From positions 310,001 through 374,000 of the forward strand of contig NZ_QGTL01000005.1 of the NCBI RefSeq assembly GCF_003182135.1: DNA of 64,000 bases. Reading direction: 5' to 3'. Under the pieces are notes generated by a model. That model did not search any database. It saw only the letters and a program-made list of their open reading frames with translations, and was not told the origin of the DNA. Position numbers and translations under genes: made by a program. This document shows, piece after piece, positions 8,223-16,447 of the stretch (position 1 is its first letter; each line of letters begins with the position of its first letter). This DNA is from Nocardia neocaledoniensis (lineage in GTDB: Bacteria > Actinomycetota > Actinomycetes > Mycobacteriales > Mycobacteriaceae).

Positions 8223-9731
8223 ATGACCGAAACCCCCACTACCGCACCCAATTCTGCGAAAATGGTGAGCACCGTGAACCCCGCGACCGGGGAGCCGGTC
8301 GGCACCTGGGCGGTCGACGACGCGGCCGCCGTGGCCGCCGCCGTCGCGCGTGCTCGCACCGCCGCGCGGACTTGGAGTGAACTCGGGTTCACCGGGCGGA
8401 AGCGGGCGCTCCTACGCTGGGCGGCGGGCATCATCAATAACATCGACGAGTTCTGCGAGCTGATCAAAGCCGAGAACGGCAAGCCGCTCGAGGACGCCTA
8501 CCTCGAGGTGATCACGGCCGTCGAGCATCTGAACTGGGCGGCGAACAACGCGTCCAAGGTGCTCGCGCCCAAGAAGGTCTTCCCCGGCCTGATGATGGCC
8601 AACCACGAGGCGGTGATCGAGCAGCGCCCGCACGGCGTGGTCGGCGTGATCGGGCCGTGGAACTACCCGGTGTACACGCCGAACGGCTCCATCGCCTACG
8701 CGCTGGCCGCGGGCAACACCGTCGTGTTCAAGCCGAGCGAGCTCACCCTCGGTGTCGGGCACTGGCTCGCCGACGCCTTCACCAAGGCCAATCCCGCACT
8801 GCCCCAGGGCATCCTGAGCGTCGTCAGCGGCGACGGCGAGACCGGTCGCGCGCTGGTGGAGTCCGAGGTCGACATGATCGCCTTCACCGGCTCCACGGCC
8901 ACCGGCAAGAAGATCATGGCCGCGGCCGCGCAGCGGCTGACGCCGGTGGTCCTCGAATGCGGCGGCAAGGACGCGGCGATCATCGCCGAGGACGCCGATG
9001 TCGCCGCGGCCGCCGACGCGATCGTCTGGTCGGCGATCGCCAACTCCGGGCAGACCTGCGTCGGCACCGAGCGCTGCTATGTGGTCGAGTCGGTGCTCGA
9101 CGAGTTCGTCGCCGAGGTCACCAAGCGGGTCGCCGACCTGAAGCCGGGCTCGGGCCCGGACGCGGCCTACGGCCCGATGACGCTGCCCGCCCAACTCGAC
9201 ATCGTCACCGCGCACGTCGAGGACGCCCTGGCCAAGGGCGCGAAGGCGATCGTCGGCGGTCGCGACTCGATCACCGCGCCGTTCGTGAGCCCCATCGTGC
9301 TGCTCGACGCCCCCGAGGATTCGGTGGCCGTCACCGAGGAGACCTTCGGACCCACGCTCACCGTCCGCGGTGTGCGCGATGTCGAGGAGGCGATCCGGCT
9401 GTCCAACGCCTCGCGCTACGGCCTGGCCTCGACGGTGTTCTCCCGCAAGCGCGGGATGGAGATCGCCCGGCAGCTGCGCGTCGGCGCCACCTCGGTGAAC
9501 AGCCCCGCCGCCTACGCCGCGATTCCCGCGCTGCCCTTCGGCGGGGTGGGGGAGTCCGGCATCGGCCGCATCCACGGCGCCGCCGGGCTGCTCGGCTTCA
9601 CCAGGCCGCATTCGATCGCCCGGCAGCGCTTCGTCGTCCCCGGCATGGCGTTGCTGTCGTTCGCCCGCACCGAGTCGACGATGTCGCTGGTGCGCAAGCT
9701 CACCGCGCGCCGATTCGGCCGCGCGAAGTAG
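8223..9731 (+). CDS. NAD(P)-dependent aldehyde dehydrogenase
   Basis: Oxidises an aldehyde to the acid; 502 residues, ALDH superfamily. Catalytic residues are visible: Asn147 in GPWNYP, Glu245 in LECGGKD and Cys279 in SGQTCVG. The ATG at 8223 has AAGGAAGG upstream. The C-terminus extends past the usual end with a basic, partly hydrophobic tail (about 40 residues, ending KLTARRFGRAK) that might contact membrane (inference). It is followed after 41 bp by an acyl-CoA dehydrogenase. It could turn a fatty or side-chain aldehyde into the acid that ligases activate. Confidence 0.92.
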   Translation: MTETPTTAPNSAKMVSTVNPATGEPVGTWAVDDAAAVAAAVARARTAARTWSELGFTGRKRALLRWAAGIINNIDEFCELIKAENGKPLEDAYLEVITAVEHLNWAANNASKVLAPKKVFPGLMMANHEAVIEQRPHGVVGVIGPWNYPVYTPNGSIAYALAAGNTVVFKPSELTLGVGHWLADAFTKANPALPQGILSVVSGDGETGRALVESEVDMIAFTGSTATGKKIMAAAAQRLTPVVLECGGKDAAIIAEDADVAAAADAIVWSAIANSGQTCVGTERCYVVESVLDEFVAEVTKRVADLKPGSGPDAAYGPMTLPAQLDIVTAHVEDALAKGAKAIVGGRDSITAPFVSPIVLLDAPEDSVAVTEETFGPTLTVRGVRDVEEAIRLSNASRYGLASTVFSRKRGMEIARQLRVGATSVNSPAAYAAIPALPFGGVGESGIGRIHGAAGLLGFTRPHSIARQRFVVPGMALLSFARTESTMSLVRKLTARRFGRAK

Positions 9732-9772
9732 ACCCGTTCATCCCCCGACACCGAAAGCAGAGGGACACATCC

Positions 9773-10918
9773 ATGGGCGTCGAATTCAGCCCGGAACAGC
9801 AGGATTTCGCCGCGGCGGTCGCCGCGTTCGCCAAGCGCGAGGCCGGCACCAGGGAGAAGCGCGACGCGCTCACCCACCACGATGCCGACCAGCACAACGC
9901 CGAGGTGTACGGCAAGATGGCCGAGCTCGGCTGGCTCGGCCTGACCGTGCCGGAGGAGTACGGCGGCTCGGACGCCTCGATGGTCGACATGTGCATCCTG
10001 CTCGAGGAGAGCCTGCGCGGCATGCTGCCGATCGGCGCCATCGGCCCGACGCTGATCACCGGCGGCGCCTACGCCAAGTTCGGCACCGAGGCGCAGAAGG
10101 ACGAGGTGCTGCGCGGCATCGTGCGCGGTGCGTCGCAGTCGATCTCGATGTCGGAGCCCGAGGCCGGGTCCGACGTCGGCGCGCTCACCACCCGCGCCGA
10201 GAAGACCACCGACGGCTGGCTGATCAACGGCCAGAAGACCTGGTGCTCGAACGCGCACATCTCCGAGAACATCCTGCTGGTCGCGCGCACCGACCGCAGC
10301 GGCGGCAAGCACGAGGGACTCACCATGTTCCACGTGCCCGCGAACACGCCGGGTCTCAAGATCAGCCCGATCGAGCTGATGGGCAATCAGAAGGAGACCA
10401 ACGACCTGTACTTCACCGACTGTCTGCTGCCCGAGGACGCGGTCGTCGGCGAGGTGGGCAACGGCTGGCGTCAGCTGATGACGGGCCTGAACTTCGAGCG
10501 CCTGATCCTGGCCGCGATGAGCCTCGGCGCCGCCGAGCGCGCCTTCGAGGACACCCTGCAGTTCATCAGCGAGCGCAAGCAGTTCGGCAGGCCGATCGGC
10601 TCCTTCCAGGCGCTGCGGCACCGGATCGCCGATCTCGCGACCGAGATCGAATGCACCAAGCTGCTGGTCTACAGCGTCGCCGCGGCGGTGGACGCCAACC
10701 CGACCAGGACCTTCGCGCGCGAGGCGTCGATGGCCAAGCTCAAGGCCACCGAGACCTCCAAGCAGGTGGCGCTGGCCGGCATGCAGATGATGGGCGGCTA
10801 CGGCTACGCCAGGGAATTCGACATGGAGAAGCACGTGCGCGGCGCGCTGGTGTCGACGATCTTCGGCGGCACCAGCGAGATCCAGCGCGACATCATCGGC
10901 AAGACGTTCGGGCTCTGA
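9773..10918 (+). CDS. Acyl-CoA dehydrogenase (isovaleryl-CoA-dehydrogenase-type base)
   Basis: FAD-dependent acyl-CoA dehydrogenase, 381 residues, first step of beta-oxidation. Family motifs MSEPEAGSD and FGGTSEIQRDIIG are clear. The usual MCAD catalytic glutamate before GTS is glycine here; instead Glu242 in LNFERLILA sits at the isovaleryl-CoA dehydrogenase position, which points to an IVD-like active site and possibly a branched substrate (inference). The ATG at 9773 has AGAGGGA upstream. It forms an operon with the aldehyde dehydrogenase and ends at a strong terminator. Confidence 0.9.
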   Translation: MGVEFSPEQQDFAAAVAAFAKREAGTREKRDALTHHDADQHNAEVYGKMAELGWLGLTVPEEYGGSDASMVDMCILLEESLRGMLPIGAIGPTLITGGAYAKFGTEAQKDEVLRGIVRGASQSISMSEPEAGSDVGALTTRAEKTTDGWLINGQKTWCSNAHISENILLVARTDRSGGKHEGLTMFHVPANTPGLKISPIELMGNQKETNDLYFTDCLLPEDAVVGEVGNGWRQLMTGLNFERLILAAMSLGAAERAFEDTLQFISERKQFGRPIGSFQALRHRIADLATEIECTKLLVYSVAAAVDANPTRTFAREASMAKLKATETSKQVALAGMQMMGGYGYAREFDMEKHVRGALVSTIFGGTSEIQRDIIGKTFGL

Positions 10919-10931
10919 CAGGAGGGGGGGT

Positions 10932-10962
10932 GGGCGTCCGGCCGGAATCCGGCCGGACGCCC
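10932..10962. terminator. Bidirectional terminator after acyl-CoA dehydrogenase
   Basis: 14-bp perfect stem GGGCGTCCGGCCGG / CCGGCCGGACGCCC with a 3-nt loop, between the convergent dehydrogenase and tandem-TetR genes. Confidence 0.75.
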
Positions 10963-10969
10963 GCGTCGA

Positions 10970-12253
10970 TCAGGCGGTGCGTGGCCCGCCCAGCAGAATC
11001 GACTCCAGCAGCTGGATCACGGTGTCCTGCGGGCAGATCCGGTCGTCGAAGGCGCGCCCGAGATCGACCACGAGGCTGAACGCGGCGTGCACCAGGATCC
11101 TGGCCTCGCCCAGCGAGAGTTCCGGGCGCGCGGCCACGACCAGCTTCGCCCATTCGGTGATGATGAGCTGCTGCAGATGCCGCAGCGTCACCTGGTCGGC
11201 GTGATCGACGTGCCCGAATTCCGCGTAGTACACGAAGGTCAGCGCGCGCTCGTCGAACGAACCGGCCACATACAGCCGGATGAGCGTGCCCAGCGCCGCG
11301 GCGGGGCCGTCGGCCGCGGCGATCGCGGGGGCGATCGCGCCCGAGACCCGGTCGGCGGCGCGGCGGAAGGCGGCCACCAGCAGGTCGCTCTTGCTGCGGT
11401 AGTACCGGTACACGGCCGAGGCGGCCGAGAGATCGGCGGCGGTGGCGATGTCCTCCATGCTGACGTTCGGGTAGCCGCGCTCGTGGAACAGCTCGACGGC
11501 CCTGCGCAGCAGCAGGTCGTGCTTGAACGGCTGGTAGTACTCCTTGGCGGGCGTGCTCGGCGCGGCGGTGTCCGGGTGGGACAGGTCCGCGTCGATCAGC
11601 GCCCAGCTCGTCGCGGTGAGCAGCGGGGCGAGCGCTTTCGCGGGCACCGTGGCGTGGTGATCGCCGATGCTGCTGACCACCGCGAAGATCGACACCGCGC
11701 GGATGGCCAGATCGCGCCGGTCCAGTTCGGGACGGACGGCGCCGATGAGGTCGCGCAGTGCGGCGATGGCCGCGGTGAACTGCGCGGTGAGCTCGTCGAA
11801 GTCGGTGGGCTCGAGATAGCGGCGTTCCCAGCGCACGAGGGCGACGGTGGGCCGGTTGGCGATCGTCAGGCCGATGATCGCGTCGAGGACGTGCTCGACG
11901 CGCTGCCTGGCGCTCCAGTCGCCGGCCTCGGCGGGCAGCTCGGTCGCGCTCAGCGCCAGGCCCGACAGGCGCAGCAGCTCCTCGCGGAACAGCGCGTACT
12001 TGCTGGGGAAGTGACGGTAGAGCGCGGTGGAACTGATGTCGAGCCGCTTGGCGATGTCGTCCATGGACACACCGTGATAGCCGTGCGCGCCGAACGCGGC
12101 CGCCGCCTCGGCCGCGATCTGGGCACGCCGGTTCTTCGGCCTGCGCCGGATCGGGCGTTCCGGCGCGGCCGAGGGTGCTTGGTCTGCCTGCTTGCTCGTC
12201 GTCTCGCCCTTTGTTCCTCGGTGCCGCACAGTCGGCGATGATCTTGCCGCCAT
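10970..12253 (-). CDS. Tandem-TetR transcriptional regulator, Mce3R-like (copy 1)
   Basis: 427-residue protein with two TetR units on one chain. The first HTH is near residues 62-86 (VSMDDIAKRLDISSTALYRH), the second near 264-288 (VSMEDIATAADLSAASAVYR), each followed by its own helical ligand domain. M. tuberculosis Mce3R, a repressor of lipid genes, has the same architecture and a similar RRPK-x-R start to its first domain. Both HTHs match those of the neighbouring copy almost residue for residue, while the ligand domains differ more. The start at 12253 has a weak ribosome-binding site and is uncertain. The gene lies 69 bp beyond the mce operon's last gene on the same strand, so it may be co-transcribed. 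Predicted to bind the asymmetric motif described here. Confidence 0.85.
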   Translation of the reverse strand: MAARSSPTVRHRGTKGETTSKQADQAPSAAPERPIRRRPKNRRAQIAAEAAAAFGAHGYHGVSMDDIAKRLDISSTALYRHFPSKYALFREELLRLSGLALSATELPAEAGDWSARQRVEHVLDAIIGLTIANRPTVALVRWERRYLEPTDFDELTAQFTAAIAALRDLIGAVRPELDRRDLAIRAVSIFAVVSSIGDHHATVPAKALAPLLTATSWALIDADLSHPDTAAPSTPAKEYYQPFKHDLLLRRAVELFHERGYPNVSMEDIATAADLSAASAVYRYYRSKSDLLVAAFRRAADRVSGAIAPAIAAADGPAAALGTLIRLYVAGSFDERALTFVYYAEFGHVDHADQVTLRHLQQLIITEWAKLVVAARPELSLGEARILVHAAFSLVVDLGRAFDDRICPQDTVIQLLESILLGGPRTA

Positions 12254-12322
12254 GCTATCGCCTGACCGGGTGGGCGCCGCGCACCGGATTCGGTCACCGC
12301 GCGGTGTGCGCGTCCGGTGTCC

Positions 12323-13549
12323 TCAGCGGGGGAGCGGCCTGCCGAGAGTGACGATCTGGAGCAGCCCGATCACCAGTTCGGGCGGGCAGATCCCGTCGTC
12401 GCCGAAGGTGCGGCCGAGGTCGACGACGAGGCTGAACGCCGCGTGGACGAGGATCTTGGCCTCGCCGAGCGACAGCTCCGGCCTCGCCTCGGTGACCAGA
12501 GTGGCCCACTCGGTCACGATGAGCTGCTGACGGTGGCGCAGGGTCACCTGGTCGGCGTGGTCGACGTGGCTGAACTCGGCGTAGTAGACGAAGGTCAGCG
12601 CCCGCTCGTCGAAGGACCCGGTGACATAGAGATCGATCAGGGTCGCCAGCGCTTCGGCGGACGTCGCCGCAGCGCTCACCGCGGGCAGGATCGCGCCGGA
12701 CACCCGGTCGGCGGCGCGGCGGAACGCCGCGGCCAGCAGGTCGCTCTTGCTGCGGTAGTAGCGATACACCGCCGAGGCCGCCGACAGGTCGGCCGCGGTG
12801 GCGATGTCCTCCATGCTGACGTTCGGGTAGCCGCGCTCGTGGAACAGCTCGACGGCCCTGCGCAGCAGCAGTTCGTGTTTGAACGGCTGCGCCCGTCCCG
12901 CGGCCCTGCGTATGAGCTCGGGCGTGCGGCCGCAGGCCGGGTCGGCGTCGATCATCGCCCACGCCGTCGCCTTCAGCAGCGGGGCAAGGGTTTTCGCCGA
13001 CATCGTCGTGTGGTGGTCGCCGATGCTGCTGATCACCGCGAACAGCGACACGGCGCGGACCACGCGGTCGTGCCCGTCGAGTTCGGGGCGTACCTCGCGC
13101 AGCAGCGCGCGGAGAGCGGCGATCGCGGCGGTGAACTGCCCGGTGAACTCGGCGAAGTCGGCGGGCTCGAGATAGCGGCGCTCCCAGCGGGCCAGCGCGG
13201 CGGTGGGCCGGTTGCCGATGGTCAGCACGACGATCGCGTCGAGCACGTGATCCAGACGCTCGCGCGGGGACCAGGCGCTGGCCTCGGCGGGCAGCTCGGT
13301 CGCGCTCAGCGCCAGGCCGGACAGGCGCAGCAGTTCCTCCCGGAACAGCGCGTACTTGCTCGGGAAGTGGCGGTAGAGCGCGGTCGAGCTGATGTCGAGC
13401 CTGCGGGCGATGTCGTCCATGCTCACGCCGTGATAGCCGTGCGCGCCGAAGGCCGCCGCCGACTCCGCCGCGATCTGGGCCCGCCGGTTCTTCGGCCTGC
13501 GCCGGATCTGGCGGGACCGCGCCGCCGAGGTCGAGGAGGGTTCGGTCAC
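12323..13549 (-). CDS. Tandem-TetR transcriptional regulator, Mce3R-like (copy 2)
   Basis: 408-residue tandem-TetR protein, close to the 406 residues of M. tuberculosis Mce3R. HTH 1 is DIARRLDISSTALYRHFPSK and HTH 2 is DIATAADLSAASAVYRYYRS. The GTG start at 13549 overlaps the TGA of the Mas gene by 4 nt (GTGA), so it is translationally coupled as the last gene of the mce operon. That arrangement fits autoregulation of the operon. It is a clear paralog of the adjacent copy, indicating tandem duplication. The effector is probably an imported lipid or its CoA ester (inference). Confidence 0.87.
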   Translation of the reverse strand: MTEPSSTSAARSRQIRRRPKNRRAQIAAESAAAFGAHGYHGVSMDDIARRLDISSTALYRHFPSKYALFREELLRLSGLALSATELPAEASAWSPRERLDHVLDAIVVLTIGNRPTAALARWERRYLEPADFAEFTGQFTAAIAALRALLREVRPELDGHDRVVRAVSLFAVISSIGDHHTTMSAKTLAPLLKATAWAMIDADPACGRTPELIRRAAGRAQPFKHELLLRRAVELFHERGYPNVSMEDIATAADLSAASAVYRYYRSKSDLLAAAFRRAADRVSGAILPAVSAAATSAEALATLIDLYVTGSFDERALTFVYYAEFSHVDHADQVTLRHRQQLIVTEWATLVTEARPELSLGEAKILVHAAFSLVVDLGRTFGDDGICPPELVIGLLQIVTLGRPLPR

Positions 13550-14139
13550 TGGGCGGGCACCGCCGGTAGCGGGGAGTTCACCTTCTCGACCAGCCAGCGG
13601 CCGTCGTCGTTGCGCAGGCTGAGCAGCATCGACAGCTGGCCGGGTTTGGCCTTGTGCTCGGTGCCGAGGCTCGAGATCGTCGTCCCGATCACCACGATGG
13701 CCTCGGCCGCGGTCTCGTCGCCGCTGCGCAGCGCGCACTGGGTGTCGGTGGATTTCGACACCACCTCGCCCTGGGTGAGGGCGTCGCGCAGCTCGGCGCT
13801 GGTGGATTCGAACTGCTTCTTCCAGTCGCCGGTGGCACCGTCGAGCACGGCCCGGAAATAGGTGTCGAGGCTCTTGCTGTCGTAGTCGGCGAGCACCGGC
13901 CCGTAGTGGCAGGCTGCCTCCCTGGCCTGCTGCTGGGCGGACAGCAGGTCCTTGCTGTCCTTGTTCTCGAAGAACAGGTACACCGAGGTGGCCACCGAGG
14001 CGCCGAGCACGATCGCCGCGGCGGCGCGCAGGCCCAGCGACCTGCGATCGATGGCCGCCCAGCGGCTCTTCCGCTCGGCGGTCTCGCCGCCGGTGTCGTC
14101 CGATTCCGTGGTGGCGGTGGGTGTTTCGTCGTTGCTCAT
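13546..14139 (-). CDS. Mce-associated membrane (Mas) protein
   Basis: 197-residue protein with an acidic cytoplasmic N-terminus, one transmembrane helix at about residues 36-57 and an extracytoplasmic domain whose shape (helical part, then beta-rich part with VEKVNSPLPAVP at the end) is typical of Mas proteins found after mceF. Mas proteins are thought to support assembly or stability of the Mce transporter. It lies 14 bp after mceF with AGGAGC upstream of its ATG, and overlaps the following regulator. Confidence 0.8.
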   Translation of the reverse strand: MSNDETPTATTESDDTGGETAERKSRWAAIDRRSLGLRAAAAIVLGASVATSVYLFFENKDSKDLLSAQQQAREAACHYGPVLADYDSKSLDTYFRAVLDGATGDWKKQFESTSAELRDALTQGEVVSKSTDTQCALRSGDETAAEAIVVIGTTISSLGTEHKAKPGQLSMLLSLRNDDGRWLVEKVNSPLPAVPAQ

Positions 14140-14153
14140 GGTCTGGTTGCTCC

Positions 14154-15338
14154 TTATCGAGGTGCGGGCACGGCGGGCTGGGACAGTTCGTCGCCGGTGA
14201 CGCCGGGCGGCGGGCCCGCGCCGTTGTCGGGTCCGGCGGGCCGTGGCGCGTTGGCCGAGCCGCGCACCTGGAGCGCGGGATTGTCGGTGACGCAGTAGTT
14301 GTAGAGCCGCACCCTGGTGTCGGTGGTCGGGGTGGTCGGCACGATCGGGACCGTGTCGTAGTCACAGGTCGGGCGCGGCCACGGATCGACGAGGGTGAAG
14401 AAGGCGTTGTCGTGGGCCGGGACGCCGACCGCCTCGGTGAAGCGGCTCAGGGTGGGGAACAGCAGCTCGATCGCGGGCTGGCGCAGCTTGGCCGCGCGGG
14501 TGATGGCGACGAAGTTCGTCACCAGGTCGGTGATCGGATCGTGGGTGCGGGAGAGGAATCCGCCCAGCGTGCTCAGCTGGCCCGGCCCCTGCTCGAGCAG
14601 GTGGCGCAGTTCGGCATCGGCGGCGGTGAACTGCTGGAACAGGGCACTGCCCGCGCCGGTGATGGTGCCGAGGTCCGGTTGGGCATGCGAGGTCGTCTCG
14701 GCGATGACCTCGAGATTGCGCAGCAGGTGCTCGGTCTGCGGGAGCAGATCGGTGAGCCCGGCCATCGCCCTGGACAGCCCGGAGATCATGTTGCGCAAGC
14801 TGTCCGGCCCGCCGGCCAGGGCCTTGTCGAGCTCGTCGACGATGACATTGAGCCGCTCGGGGTTCATGCCGCCGACCAGCCCCGCCATGTTGCCCAGCAC
14901 CGACTGCACCTGCACGGGCACGGCGGTGTCGGCCCTGGCGACGACGGCGCCGTCGGCGAGGTAGGGGCCGGTGTCGGATGCGGGCCGGAAGTCCAAGTAC
15001 TGCTCGCCTGCGGCCGACAACCGCGCGACCGCGACGGTGCCGCCGCGCGGAATCAGCGTGCCCTCCTCGACCTCGGCCACGGCGGCGATGCCGGTGCCGT
15101 CGACGCGCACCTGCTCGACCCGGCCCACCCGCACACCGCGGAAGGTCACGTCGCTGCCTGCGGTGAGCCCGCCCGAGGTGGCCAGCTCGACGGTGACGGT
15201 GAACCGCTCGCTGGTCGGGTCGATCCGCAGGACCGCGCCGCCCAGATACAGGCTGCCGAGCACCATGACCACGACCAGGCCTGCATTGGCGACCGCGACG
15301 CGACGGCGAACCAGCCACTGCCACAACGGTGAATTCAT
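14154..15338 (-). CDS. mceF: Mce family protein MceF
   Basis: 394 residues. An N-terminal transmembrane helix (residues 10-33) is followed by the MCE/MlaD beta-barrel domain (about 38-115, FTVTVELATSGGLTAGSDV) and long helices that in Mce complexes build the lipid tunnel. A proline-rich tail ends the protein. It is the sixth mce gene in order, and its ATG overlaps the mceE stop (ATGA). Confidence 0.9.
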   Translation of the reverse strand: MNSPLWQWLVRRRVAVANAGLVVVMVLGSLYLGGAVLRIDPTSERFTVTVELATSGGLTAGSDVTFRGVRVGRVEQVRVDGTGIAAVAEVEEGTLIPRGGTVAVARLSAAGEQYLDFRPASDTGPYLADGAVVARADTAVPVQVQSVLGNMAGLVGGMNPERLNVIVDELDKALAGGPDSLRNMISGLSRAMAGLTDLLPQTEHLLRNLEVIAETTSHAQPDLGTITGAGSALFQQFTAADAELRHLLEQGPGQLSTLGGFLSRTHDPITDLVTNFVAITRAAKLRQPAIELLFPTLSRFTEAVGVPAHDNAFFTLVDPWPRPTCDYDTVPIVPTTPTTDTRVRLYNYCVTDNPALQVRGSANAPRPAGPDNGAGPPPGVTGDELSQPAVPAPR

Positions 15339-16447
15339 CGGGGGCCCTCCTGCGGCGGCAGCTGTGGGGTGCTGTTGAGGCGTCCGGTCACCTTGGCGAT
15401 GACATCGGTGATGCTGCCGACGAACGCGGGAATGTCGGTGCCGTCGGGCCAGCGGCTGCCGGCCGGATCGGTGATCGCGCCGATGTCGAGGTAGGACAGG
15501 ATCGCGCCGACCGAGAGGTTCGGTCCGCGCATGCTGTCCATCACCGAGGGATAGATCTGGTGGAAGCCGTCGAGGGCGCCGGTCAGATCGTCGCCCATCG
15601 CCACGAAGCCGTTCATCAGGTTCTGGATGCTCTGGAACAGGCTCACGAACTGCGGTCCGTTCGTCTGGCTGAAATCGCCGAGCGCGTCCATGGTGACCGC
15701 GACCTTGTTGATCAGATTCACCATCGCCTGATTGTTCTCGGCGAACAGGCCGATCAGCTGCGGGAAGCTGTCGGCCGCCGCGCCGAGTTCGGCTTTGCGC
15801 CTGGCCAGTTCGCCGGTGAGCACCGACAGGCCGTGCAGGGTCGCGTCCAGGTCGCCGGTGCGCGCGTTGAGCGCGGCGATCACCGAGGTCATCTCGCCGA
15901 TCAGATGCTGCAGCTGCGGCGCCTTGCCCGCGAAGATGGAGTTCAGCTCGGAGGTGACGCGGGCGGCCTGGTTGAGCCCGCCGCCGTTGATCAGCATCGA
16001 GACCGACATCATCAGCTGTTCCACCGACGCCGCCGAGGCGGTGCGCTCGGGGCCGATCCGCGCGCCCTCGCGCAGCGGTGGTCCCGCCTCCGCGGCGCTG
16101 GGCAGGGTCATCGCCACGAAGATGTCGCCCAGCGGGGTCGCCTGCCGCAGCTCGACCGTGGTGCCCTCGGGCAGCTGGATGTCCTCGCGGATCAGCATCT
16201 CGACATCGGCCAGGAACGAGGTGGTCGAAATGCCGGTGACCACACCGATATCGGTGCCGCCGATCTTGACGTGCGCCCGGTCGGGCAGGTTGAGCGCGTC
16301 GCGGAAGGTGGCGTGCAGGGTGTAGCCGGGCCCGCCGATGCCGGGTTCGGGCATCGGCAGCTCGGCCACGGTCATCGAGCAACCGGTGGCCGACGCGGCG
16401 ACCGCGGCCGCGCAGAACGCCGCGGCCAGCGTGGTGCGAAGGGTCAT
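15335..16447 (-). CDS. mceE: Mce family lipoprotein MceE
   Basis: 370 residues. The signal sequence ends in SATGC, a lipobox, so the protein is probably anchored by a lipidated cysteine as in mycobacterial MceE (LprK/LprN). The MCE domain covers about residues 40-120 (YTLHATFRDALNLPDRAHV), followed by the helical region. The ATG overlaps the mceD stop by 4 nt. Confidence 0.9.
   Translation of the reverse strand: MTLRTTLAAAFCAAAVAASATGCSMTVAELPMPEPGIGGPGYTLHATFRDALNLPDRAHVKIGGTDIGVVTGISTTSFLADVEMLIREDIQLPEGTTVELRQATPLGDIFVAMTLPSAAEAGPPLREGARIGPERTASAASVEQLMMSVSMLINGGGLNQAARVTSELNSIFAGKAPQLQHLIGEMTSVIAALNARTGDLDATLHGLSVLTGELARRKAELGAAADSFPQLIGLFAENNQAMVNLINKVAVTMDALGDFSQTNGPQFVSLFQSIQNLMNGFVAMGDDLTGALDGFHQIYPSVMDSMRGPNLSVGAILSYLDIGAITDPAGSRWPDGTDIPAFVGSITDVIAKVTGRLNSTPQLPPQEGPR

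Noticed and set aside
8657..9772. Upstream extension of the acyl-CoA dehydrogenase reading frame through the aldehyde dehydrogenase gene
   Set aside because: The extension is Arg-rich noise in a second frame; the family N-terminus begins at the ATG at 9773 behind AGAGGGA.
12323..14365. Upstream extension of the second tandem-TetR frame through the Mas gene
   Set aside because: The real start is the GTG at 13549, which overlaps the Mas stop; residues before it lack any domain.
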